From Jaminaea rosea (Eukaryota; Basidiomycota; Exobasidiomycetes; Microstromatales), in contig NW_020289977.1 in the NCBI RefSeq assembly GCF_003144245.1, forward strand, positions 310,001 to 374,000: DNA of 64,000 bases. The letters are read 5' to 3'. Under the pieces are notes generated by a model. It ran no database searches and was not told where the DNA came from. It saw only the letters and a program-made list of their open reading frames with translations. The position numbers were made by a program, and so were the translations under genes. Shown here one piece after another: positions 56,500-64,000 of this stretch. Each line of letters starts with the position of its first letter. Within the stretch, counting starts at the first letter, position 1.

Positions 56500-57276
56500 A
56501 TGGTTCTCTTTGCGGTCGCGTGAGCGCGAGAGGACAAGAGGAATCGTCTGGTTCCTGCCAGCTTGCTGACCCAGCGCCAGCCTTGCTCTCCACCACCACA
56601 GTGACTTCTGCCGTGAGCCCGTCCGATAGCATACACGCACTCACGCACGGGGCAAGCTGACTCAATCCAACGCTGCATGGCGCCAGTCATCCCAATGGGT
56701 ACCGAGACGTCCGTTGGCCCTTACATCGCAGAATGCCAGCGCGTGCTGGAGGCCATGAAGAGCGAGGGGATCAAATACGAGGTGAGCAGGCGCGCGCAGG
56801 GGAAAGAGGATTGGAGGTCGTGCAGCTGACGAGGAGATGAATGCGCGATGTCGTGTTATCATGATCTCAGATGCAGTGAGTACGAGAGAGCAAGACAAGA
56901 ACAGTCGCTGAGCCGCACTACTGACTGTGACACTCGTCATCCTCTTGCAGCGGCTACGGCACCAACCTGGAAGGGCCCTTTCCCCTCGTCTGTCAGGCCA
57001 TCGAGCGATGTCACGAAGCCGTGAGCAGGTTGCACGAGCAGAACGAGCCATGAGCCAAAGTTGACCCTTCCTCTCGCTCTCACACAGGTCCACGCCAAAG
57101 GAGCTCCCCGCATCTCGTCCAACATGCGCATCGGTACCCGCACAGACAAGCCTCAAGAGCAAGCATGGGCCAAGGGACTGGGAGAGAATGAGCGCAAGAG
57201 GGAGAGCGTGCGGAGGATTCTGGCAGGGCAGACTGGCGACGCAGAGGCAGCAACGAAGGCAGCGGCGCCGCAGTGA
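56500..57276 (+). CDS. ECM15: ECM15/MTH1187 (DUF77) thiamine-binding-fold protein with micro-exons
   Basis: Six exons: 56500..56519, 56602..56612 (11 nt), 56687..56781, 56871..56875 (5 nt), 56951..57020 and 57088..57276, total 390 nt, 129 aa. The assembled start is MVLFAVADFCLIPMGT, exactly the family pattern (xADFCLIPMGT), followed by PYIAECQRVLEAMKSEGIKY, E-MHGYGTNLEGPFPLV, ERCHEAVHAKGAPRIS and MRIGTRTDK. Each intron has GTGAG and an AG acceptor; introns 1 and 2 have CTGAC branch points. The total is a multiple of three with no internal stop. The family forms a ferredoxin-like fold that binds thiamine or its pyrimidine in bacteria (YkoF); its cell role in fungi is unclear. A simpler model starting at the ATG of MAPVIPMGT (56678) would drop the first beta strand. 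An Ala-rich tail follows the fold. Confidence 0.87.
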
Positions 57277-57495
57277 AGTTTGAGTGTCTGCAGGCATGAC
57301 AAGGGAATACGATTGCCATTGACGAATGCGTGGCCCATCAAGGTGCCTTCTCTCCCGGTCGCCTTTCTCCTCGTACTCTGATGCCCTTTTGCACTCTCGG
57401 TCCCCATCTGAGTGAGCGACACGGAATCAGAGGCAGAGGATGTCAGCGAAGCTGTCGTAGCGCGCATGTCCTCTCTCTCATCGTCTTCTCGTTAC

Positions 57496-57981
57496 TCACC
57501 CTCTGACCTTCTTCTTGTTCTTTGGGCTCTTCCTGAAATGCTTAGGATCCCAGCCCTGCCTGAACTTCTCCATGCACCACAGGACGTATCGTCTCTCCTT
57601 GATCCCAACTCCAGCCCCCTTGAAGTCTCTACTCTCTAGCGACCACATCTTTGCCCAGTCCTCGCCCAGGAGGCTCGTGAGCGCATTATCCGCCGTAAGG
57701 TCGCGACGAGGCGCGGATATGGCGCGCAGGAATGCGGAGGGGGTATCGATAGGTGCGAGGGCTGGCGGGGTGCGCGATGGGCGTGGGACCGGGGAGTCGA
57801 TGGGGAGGGAGACGGGAGAGCGTTGTGACAAGGGGTGGAACTTCTTGCGCGGGGCCGTAGTTCCAGGTGGGGGGGTCGGCGGTGATGGTGAAGAGCTAGC
57901 AGTGGATGAGAGGGTACGGCGAGATGTCGAAGCGATGGGTGATGAGCGGGCCAGCGCCGATGAGAAGAGTGACCTCAGCAT
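57496..57981 (-). CDS. FYV4: Mitochondrial small ribosomal subunit protein mS41 (Fyv4 family)
   Basis: A single exon encodes 161 aa. The presequence is MLRSLFSSALARSSPIASTS. The C-terminal SAM-like mS41 domain runs from TPSAFLRAISAPRRDLT to RRYVLWCMEKFRQG, where GVGIKERRYVLW is the conserved helix pair. The eponymous IGR tripeptide is ISA here. A lysine-rich tail (KHFRKSPKNKKK) suits rRNA contact. It belongs to the mitochondrial 37S subunit. It is convergent with ECM15 (219 bp) and divergent from EFB1 (303 bp). Confidence 0.82.
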   Translation of the reverse strand: MLRSLFSSALARSSPIASTSRRTLSSTASSSPSPPTPPPGTTAPRKKFHPLSQRSPVSLPIDSPVPRPSRTPPALAPIDTPSAFLRAISAPRRDLTADNALTSLLGEDWAKMWSLESRDFKGAGVGIKERRYVLWCMEKFRQGWDPKHFRKSPKNKKKVRG

Positions 57982-58284
57982 GGCGGCGATGAGGGTGGTG
58001 GGTGGTAGTGAGCGCCGAGAGCTTCGTTGGTCACTTTGGCTTGCCTCTCTATCCGTCTTGTCGTCGCACTCGGGGCGGCTCCGATTCCAGGCAGAGGCGG
58101 ATGAGAGGCAGACGGAGGCTTGAGTGACCGTCTCTGCCTGCGTCTGTGGCCCCTCGCGCAGGCAGGCTGGCAAACGAAGCGGAGGGAAGAGGGCCACTTT
58201 TCGAGTCGTCGATGCGTGCGCTGCGTCGACTTGACAACTTCTTCTCAGTTGTCCATCACCACACACTCACATATACACATCACC
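57982..58284. other. Divergent region, mS41 / EFB1
   Basis: 303 bp shared 5' flank; no specific element identified. Confidence 0.5.
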
Positions 58285-59451
58285 ATGTCTCTCCCTGACT
58301 TCAAGACTGACGGCGGTCTCGCCACCCTCGAGAAGTTCCTCTCGTCGAGGTCATACATTGACGGGTGAGTGTGCGTGTGTGGCAAGACGAGCGAGTCAGA
58401 AGCATTGGGCGCGCAGAGCGAGGGCAGCACGAGGGGCCAGGGATGGAGACCTACTACGAGGGGCAATCGCAACCAACACACCATGATGATTTCTGTAAAG
58501 CTTACGGTCCGTGTTTCCGAGCCCATCCCGGTGCGGCTTAAGACCCCGCATTATGCCGGGTGGTATATGCTTTGACGAGAACACCTTTCCGAAGCTCTCT
58601 GAGTTGTTGGACAGCGGTAGCGAGAGGAGGGCGGAGGGCGGGGCGCGGAGGGCGGGCATTAGGTTGCTGCGGAAGATCACTCTTTTTGTGAGAAGCACAG
58701 ACTAACGCCATCGGCTCTCCCCCTCTCGCCCACAGCTACTCGGTCTCGCAAGCCGACGTTGCCGTCTTCGAGGTCTGCTCGGCCCCCGACGCCAACAAGT
58801 ACCCCAACGTCGCTCGCTGGTTCACCCACGTCGCTTCCTTCGAGAAGGAGCACCCCAACCTCCACGGCGACAAGAAGAAGGCCGCTGCCGCTCTCGCTGC
58901 CACCGCCAACACTGGTGTCCAGTCGACTGCCGCCAAGGCCGTCGCTGTTGAGGACAACGCCGCTGGAGACGACGACATTGACCTCTTTGGCTCGGACGAC
59001 GAGGAGTGAGTGCTGCGAGCGCCGCAGCGGGCCGGCAGAGATTTCGATTGACCGCATCGCTCACCATCACCACCACCACCGTCTTTGCGCAAACAGGGAG
59101 GACGCCGAGGCCGCTCGCATCAAGGCTGAGCGTGTCGCCGAGTATGAGAAGAAGAAGGCAGCCAAGGGCCCTCGCCCCGCCGCCAAGTCCGTCGTCACCT
59201 TCGACGTCAAGCCTTGGGACGACGAGACGGACATGGCCGCCCTCGAGGAGAACCTCCGCAAGATCGAGAAGGACGGTCTCGTCTGGGGTGCCTCGAAGCT
59301 CGTCCCTGTCGGCTACGGTGTCAAGAAGCTCCAGATCACCCTCGTCGTCGAGGATGAGAAGGTCTCGCTCGACGAGCTCCAGGAGCAGGTCGCCGAGGAC
59401 CTCGAGGACTACGTCCAGTCGACTGACATTGCTGCCATGCAGAAGCTCTAA
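58285..59451 (+). CDS. EFB1: Translation elongation factor 1-beta (eEF1B alpha)
   Basis: Exons 58285..58364, 58736..59005 and 59097..59451 give 234 aa. The N-terminal GST-C-like region is [20 protein letters not shown], then [14 protein letters not shown] and [13 protein letters not shown]. The acidic EF1 signature [13 protein letters not shown] follows. The C-terminal nucleotide-exchange domain has [40 protein letters not shown] and DIAAMQKL. It recharges eEF1A with GTP. Codon use is strongly biased to C-ending codons, as expected for high expression. Intron 1 is 371 nt, far longer than its neighbours, and carries the U18 snoRNA annotated separately. Confidence 0.97.
58473..58610 (+). ncRNA. 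snR18: C/D box snoRNA U18 (snR18) in EFB1 intron 1
   Basis: Box C ATGATGA (58483-58489) and box D CTGA (58599-58602) are flanked by a stem (CCAACA at 58473-58478 with TGTTGG at 58605-58610). The guide GGTCCGTGTTTC (58506-58517) is perfectly complementary to the universal large-subunit rRNA segment GAAACACGGACC and runs into a D'-like CCGA (58517-58520). Human U18 has the same guide plus CTGA. A C'-like TGACGA lies at 58573-58578. Between D' and C' is a hairpin of CCCGGTGCGG (58527-58536) with CCGCA (58546-58550) and CCGGG (58556-58560). In budding yeast snR18 also lies in the EFB1 intron and directs 2'-O-methylation of 25S A649 and C650, so both guide and host are conserved. The ends are approximate. 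Confidence 0.88.
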
Positions 59452-59835
59452 GCGTGTGTGTAGCTAGAGGATAAATGTGTATTCCCTGCTCTAAAATGTC
59501 ACACGTAGCGATCAAGAGTGTGTCAGAGTCTGCGAAAGAGCGACTGCGTGCGGTGAAGCGGGTGACGCTGCTCGAAGGCACGGTGTGAGCGTGGCACACG
59601 ACTTCTGAAGCAAGATCGTCCCTCGAATTGACAGCAACGCCAGCGCACTTTCATCGCTCTTAACATGGCGTCTTGCTCAATTGTCTGCTTGCAGCCTGGC
59701 AGTGCGACTGACAAGATCGTTGTGAAGGCTTGGTGGAGTCGCGGACGGACAGGCGGACTGAGGCCTTGTAAGCAACTTCTTCCTCGGCCCGTCCGTTGTT
59801 CAAAGTTGTTCCCATCTCAATCACCTCGTCCGTCA
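59452..59835. other. Intergenic region
   Basis: 384 bp between EFB1 and bL35m. An in-frame ATG at 59665 would extend bL35m by 57 residues, but the extension lacks presequence character. Confidence 0.45.
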
Positions 59836-60342
59836 ATGATGAGCCTCTTCAAATCAACGTCTTCGCTCGCGGCGAGGACGACGACAGCTTTGCGACTCAA
59901 CGCCGCCGGATCATCATCGATTACCGCCAACGCAACTCTCAGCGCCCGCGCCTTTTCCTCCTCCTCTGCCCCTTGCTCATCCTGGGGAGGCGGCAAGCTC
60001 AAAACGCATCAAGGCGCCGCAAAACGCTTTCGTCCCCTCTCCAAGCGTCGGCCACGCTACGACAGCAACCCAGCCAGCATCATAGCCCAGCTTGCCTCCT
60101 ACTCGGCGCAGAATGGCGGCACGATGTCCTCGATCGACTACGCTCTCGCGGCTGAGCAGATGGGGTCGCAAGGACGCGGTGAGATGCGACCTGGGCCCTT
60201 GTTCAAGAGGGGAAAAGCAGGGAAGAGACATTTGAACTTGCAGGTGAATGGGAGTAGGTTGAACTCGCTGGGTGGGACGGCTGTTGCGGGAAGGGGGAGG
60301 ACAGGATGGCATTTGCGCAAGCTACTCGCGCCCATTGTGTAG
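59836..60342 (+). CDS. Mitochondrial ribosomal protein bL35m
   Basis: A single exon encodes 168 aa from MMSLFKSTSSLAARTT, an Arg/Ser-rich presequence. The bL35 signature is split: KLKTHQGAAKRFRPLSKRRP (about residues 53-72) is the start, and FKRGKAGKRHLNLQ (about 123-136) is the conserved end. In bacteria these blocks are nearly adjacent; here roughly 50 residues (SNPASIIAQLASYSAQNG and on) separate them. The protein sits in the mitochondrial large subunit. The product extends past the core with RGRTGWHLRKLLAPIV. Confidence 0.85.
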   Translation: MMSLFKSTSSLAARTTTALRLNAAGSSSITANATLSARAFSSSSAPCSSWGGGKLKTHQGAAKRFRPLSKRRPRYDSNPASIIAQLASYSAQNGGTMSSIDYALAAEQMGSQGRGEMRPGPLFKRGKAGKRHLNLQVNGSRLNSLGGTAVAGRGRTGWHLRKLLAPIV

Positions 60343-61473
60343 GCTTGCGCCCAGTGTGTAGGCTGGCAGCGACTCACGATTGAGCAACCCTGGAGGCGGT
60401 ACTCGACACATCATATTGGGGTGGTTGCGACGGTGCGATTGACATCAGTCTCCGCGCTCATCAAAAGCGCTACTGTTCTGCCATTGCTCGCTCCCAGTGC
60501 TTCAATGGCACCAAATTCGCAGAGGCTCTACAAGGTCAGCGCCGATATCACCCTTTGTACTATAGCCATCAATGACAAGATCGCATTCATCCCACTCCTC
60601 ACACTGTGTATCATGCTGTGATAGCCACCGTCCGGTCCATCGCCGGCTCGCTCCGAGTCTGATCCGCAGCTGGGCTTCCCTTCACACTCAGCAACCACGG
60701 CGTCTTGGCAGGCTCGTAGCGCACATCAGAACCACGCTTGGCCGCTCGAACACTTTTGCTGCGATTGTCACCATGAGCATCACGCTGCTCTGCGCTCTCG
60801 TGCTCTGCGTTTGAAATGCTTTCCTCTCCTCGAACTCTTCGTGGGTGTTGCTCTTTGCCCTGCCTTCCTCCCCTCGCTCCCTTCCCTCGGCCTTCTCACT
60901 GGCGTGCACAGTGGCAGGCAGCAGCTCTATCGGCGTCGTCTTCGCCTTTGCCTTCGCCGCCACTGTCTGCCCTGTGTGTGTGCTCGACCCGCTTTTCGCC
61001 GGTTCACGCCAACCTCCCGCCAGCGCACACAGAGTTTGTCGCCGGGCGGTGGTCGGGCGGGGCGGGGAGGCCAAGCTAGGCGGCCGGCCTCTGTTGAAGG
61101 CCCTCGCCTCGCCTTGCTGGTCGGGCGGGCGAGCAGGCGGGCAGGCGGCTTGCGATCTTCGAGGGCGAGAAGAGCGCAACATCTCCTTTTTTTCTCTTTC
61201 TCACCTTTCCCCCTCACCACCACTCTTCCGAACAAAACGTGAGTGTCAATGCAGGGAGGTGACGAGGCAGAGCAGCAGTGAAGCGTTGCAATCCCTTGGC
61301 CTGGCTAAAGCTGTCGAGCTCGGTGCGGCTTTTCACGTCCTTATCTGCTGCCGACGTCTCGTGCTGCGAACCAAGCCGTCCGCCCGCACGCACGCACACA
61401 CACTTCTTCCTCCTTCTTCTCTGGCTCACACCCTACCTACCTCCCCCCTTTCACCTCGCTCTCCACAGACAAA
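60343..61473. other. Intergenic region and 5' leader of the ADP/ATP carrier gene
   Basis: 1.1 kb. The last 280 bp look like a transcribed leader: a T/C-rich patch at about 61187-61230, then an intron. No gene is supported in the rest. Confidence 0.5.
61239..61468 (+). other. 5'-UTR intron of the ADP/ATP carrier gene
   Basis: The donor GTGAGT follows AACAAAAC, and the acceptor CTCCACAG ends 5 nt before the ATG (ACAAAATGG). The 230-nt length and a long polypyrimidine tract support splicing. Leader introns are common in highly expressed fungal genes. Confidence 0.6.
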
Positions 61474-62836
61474 ATGGGAACAGTTGTTGACCCCGCCAAG
61501 CAGGGCACCAAGTCGGCCTCCGGCTTCGCCACTGACTTCCTCATGGGTGGTGTATCCGCCGCCGTCTCCAAGACGGCTGCCGCCCCCATCGAGCGTATCA
61601 AGCTCCTCGTCCAGAACCAGGACGAGATGATCAAGCAGGGCCGTCTCGCTTCGCCTTACAAGGTGCGTGTGTGCGCGTGCGCGCCTGCGTGCGCCCCAAC
61701 GAAAAGACGGGCAGCTAATCTCGTGTCCTCCTCGCGCTCCGCAGGGTATCGGTGACTGCTTTGTCCGCACCTACCAGGCTGAGGGCCTCGCCTCTCTCTG
61801 GCGTGGTAACACGGCCAACGTCATCCGTTACTTCCCCACTCAGGCGCTCAACTTCGCCTTCAAGGACTTCTTTAAGTCCCTCTTCAAGGTCCCCAAGTCT
61901 GACCCCTACGTCAAGCAGCTCGGTGCCAACCTTGCCTCTGGTGGTGCCGCCGGTGCCTCGTCCCTCTTCTTCGTCTACTCTCTCGACTACGCCCGTACCC
62001 GTCTCGCCAACGACGCCAAGTCCTCTGCCAAGGGCGGAGGAGAGCGTCAGTTCAACGGTCTCGTCGACGTCTACCGCAAGACGATTGCCTCGGACGGTAT
62101 CGCCGGTCTCTACCGTGGTTTCGTCCCCTCGGTCGTCGGAATCATCGTCTACCGTGGTCTCTACTTCGGAATGTACGACTCGCTCAAGCCCGTCCTCCTC
62201 ACCGGCAACCTCCAGGGTAACTTCCTCGCCTCCTTCCTCCTCGGCTGGGGTGTCACCACCGGAGCTGGTCTCGCCTCGTACCCTCTCGACACTATCCGTC
62301 GTCGCATGATGATGACCTCGGGCACGACTACTCACGTGAGTTGGCGGCGTGCTCGCGGTAGTCGACCTTTTCTGACGTCTCTGCCCCTCCTCGCACGCAG
62401 TACAAGGGCATCATGGACGCCGGTCGCCAGATCGTTGCCGCAGAGGGCATCAAGTCGCTCTTCAAGGTATGCCAGACCCTCCCCCAGTCGTCCCGCAACA
62501 CCCCGCTGACCTTCTCATCCTCTTCACAGGGCGCTGGAGCTAACATTCTCCGTGGTATCGCAGGTGCCGGTGTGCTGTCCGGGTACGACAAGCTGCAGGT
62601 AAGTGTGATGATGATGGTGAAGTTGTTGATGGCGAGCATGCTACTGACCATCTTGGAGCTCCCCGCCTTACCCGTGACGCCCCCCTCGCGCTTGTCTTGC
62701 TGCTCGCCCTTCCCTCTTTCCGCCCCCGCCCGCCCCGCGTCTTTCCGCGTCCGCCTCTTTCCGCCTCCCCTTCCCGCCGCTCAACCCTCAACAGGAGGTC
62801 TTCCTCGGCAAGGTCTACAAGGGTGGATCCGGATAA
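61474..62836 (+). CDS. AAC: Mitochondrial ADP/ATP carrier
   Basis: Exons 61474..61662, 61745..62335, 62401..62466, 62530..62598 and 62795..62836 give 318 aa. Three mitochondrial-carrier repeats are seen, with signatures [25 protein letters not shown] and [11 protein letters not shown]. The nucleotide-carrier hallmark RRRMMM is at 248-253. It exchanges matrix ATP for cytosolic ADP across the inner membrane. Codon use is strongly biased, as in EFB1. The last exon is short ([13 protein letters not shown]). Intron 4 is 196 nt, longer than the others. Confidence 0.97.
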
Positions 62837-63765
62837 GCAGCTCCTCTCTCCGTCAATTAGAGAAGAAGCTCCCGTCCATCGCCTACTCCGTCTCCCAAGA
62901 CGAAGCCCCAATTCCAACCCTCGTACGCGCTTCCGTAGCTCAATTCTTTTTGAAGCAGCAACCCCTGCCCATGTCGCTCTTCACACAATTCAATCACAAA
63001 AGCGTGCGGTCACAACCCGGCAGACCAGAGAGAGGCTGCAGAGATCTTGTGTAGAATGCGATCGAGACGAGTGAGAGAATTGCACGGTCGGGCTCAAGAG
63101 AAAGCCATCGCGCATCACAGCGGTTAACCATCGTGTCACGGGCAGAGTAGAGCTCACTGAGTCGCTTCCACCTTCGCCTTCCTCCTCCTCTCCTCGTACA
63201 TTCGGGCTTGCCTGCGTCTGTCTTGCTGTTAGCTCGCCGTCTCAGCACCGACTGTCCGCGTGAGCTAGTGGCATCCCAACGGGGTCGCATGGCCGAAGCA
63301 CGCGTTCATCTGCTCTTGTGGACACGCAGAGGTGATTCAATTCCCTACGCTCGTCACTTGGCTCTTGCCACCCTTGTGATCCACGTCGGTGACGCCTTTC
63401 ACACGTAGCTTGGAGTTTCGACGTTTTCTCAAATCTCAAGCTCTTGCTTGTATCCTCGTACAAGCAAGCCGTGGCGAAGGCTCACTCGCCGCCAGTTCTG
63501 AGTGGCTTCGTATCGCATTGAATGCTGCCTTGCTCGTCTTGACCTTCGTCATCACTCATGGCCTGACGCCCGCAGCCCTGCCCATCGATAGGCTGTCACA
63601 AGACGTCCTAGTACACGACGTCAAGATAGTCCTCGCCCACGACGACCCTCTCGCGCCTAGTCCACTTTCACGCTTCACGCTTCACGCAGTGTTGCTCTAC
63701 TTTGTTTTCCATTGTCACACACTTTTTGACAATGACGCGCTCGTAGGTTTCTTGATTCGATCCTT
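62837..63765. other. Intergenic region
   Basis: 929 bp between the AAC stop and the 3' end of the right-edge gene. Frames present start at non-ATG codons and were not accepted. Confidence 0.5.
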
Positions 63766-64000
63766 TTAAAAATTAAAGTCTGAATCAAAGAGCGCCTCTT
63801 CCCGCAGAAACCGGTCCGTTCGTCGATCGAGGGTGGCAGCGAGGCCCGAGAGTCGCCAGGTCTTCTTCCACTTGTTGCCGAACCACGATTCGACGGAGAA
63901 GTTCACTCGCTCAGGGTGATATTGAGCGAGGGATGTCGGCCAACCCGCGTCGAAGCCAGTGTCGATAGGCAAAGCGTGCACCTTGTGCGCAGCCAGTGAG
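63766..64000 (-). CDS. 3' end of an unidentified gene (cut by right edge)
   Basis: The minus frame is open from the window edge to a TAA at 63768..63766, giving the last ~77 residues: VHALPIDTGFDAGWPTSLAQ, then VNFSVESWFGNKWKKTWRLS and a final REEALFDSDFNF. Trp/Phe spacing and codon use look like real coding sequence, but no family is recognised. The gene starts outside the window. Confidence 0.5.
   Translation of the reverse strand, partial: SLAAHKVHALPIDTGFDAGWPTSLAQYHPERVNFSVESWFGNKWKKTWRLSGLAATLDRRTDRFLREEALFDSDFNF

Noticed and set aside
62605-62645. TGATGATGATG...CTGA in AAC intron 4
   Set aside because: Only about 40 nt between the boxes and no terminal stem; it looks like a simple GAT repeat.
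63389-63769. 126-codon hydrophobic plus-strand frame
   Set aside because: Begins at GTG, no family likeness, and overlaps the 3' end of the minus-strand edge gene.

Overview
This window is nuclear DNA of a basidiomycete fungus, most likely Ustilaginomycotina. That placement is an inference from the gene content, the short introns (mostly 55-100 nt, GTGAGT-type donors, CTGAC/CTAAC branch points), high GC and many Ser/Pro/acidic low-complexity tails; the species cannot be named. I see about 28 protein genes (two cut by the window edges), one intronic C/D snoRNA, and no transposon, viral element, tRNA, rRNA or CRISPR array.

Layout. 1-9.7 kb: Lec1-like PX-domain protein (-, cut at left), TOM20 (+), a long disordered protein (-), an Hsp31/DJ-1-type glyoxalase (-). 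10.2-17.4 kb: secreted glyoxal oxidase (-) divergent from a secreted GH47 mannosidase (+), then the MBOAT lysophospholipid acyltransferase ALE1 (-). 17.7-26.8 kb: a tandem pair of unknown acidic nuclear-type proteins sharing an N-terminal domain (-,-), RNA polymerase III subunit RPC37 (-), a LETM1-type mitochondrial protein (+), a possible 82-aa gene (-), VPS36 (+). 27-34 kb: a mitochondrial PPR protein, IDH2 and TMA46 (all -). 35-42.9 kb: a Zn2Cys6 transcription factor and a mitochondrial m-AAA protease (both -). 43.3-52.5 kb: DUF1769 protein (+), Sas2-like MYST acetyltransferase (-), an Ada/AraC-type protein (-), a single-pass membrane protein (+). 54.7-64 kb: aspartic protease, ECM15 family, mS41 (-), EFB1, bL35m, ADP/ATP carrier, and the 3' end of an unidentified gene (-) at the right edge.

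These are mostly independent housekeeping genes. There is a loose mitochondrial theme (TOM20, LETM1, PPR, IDH2, m-AAA, mS41, bL35m, AAC) and a secretory one (glyoxal oxidase, GH47, aspartic protease).

The most notable observations are: a U18/snR18 snoRNA in intron 1 of EFB1, the same host gene as in budding yeast; an ECM15-family gene that only makes sense with 11-nt and 5-nt micro-exons; a 7-nt terminal exon in IDH2; a fungal protein with the intact four-cysteine methyl-acceptor domain and AraC helix of bacterial Ada; and a tandem paralogous pair with PIP-box-like and SUMO-interacting-like motifs. Several introns are stop-free and a multiple of three, so naive ORF calls retain them.
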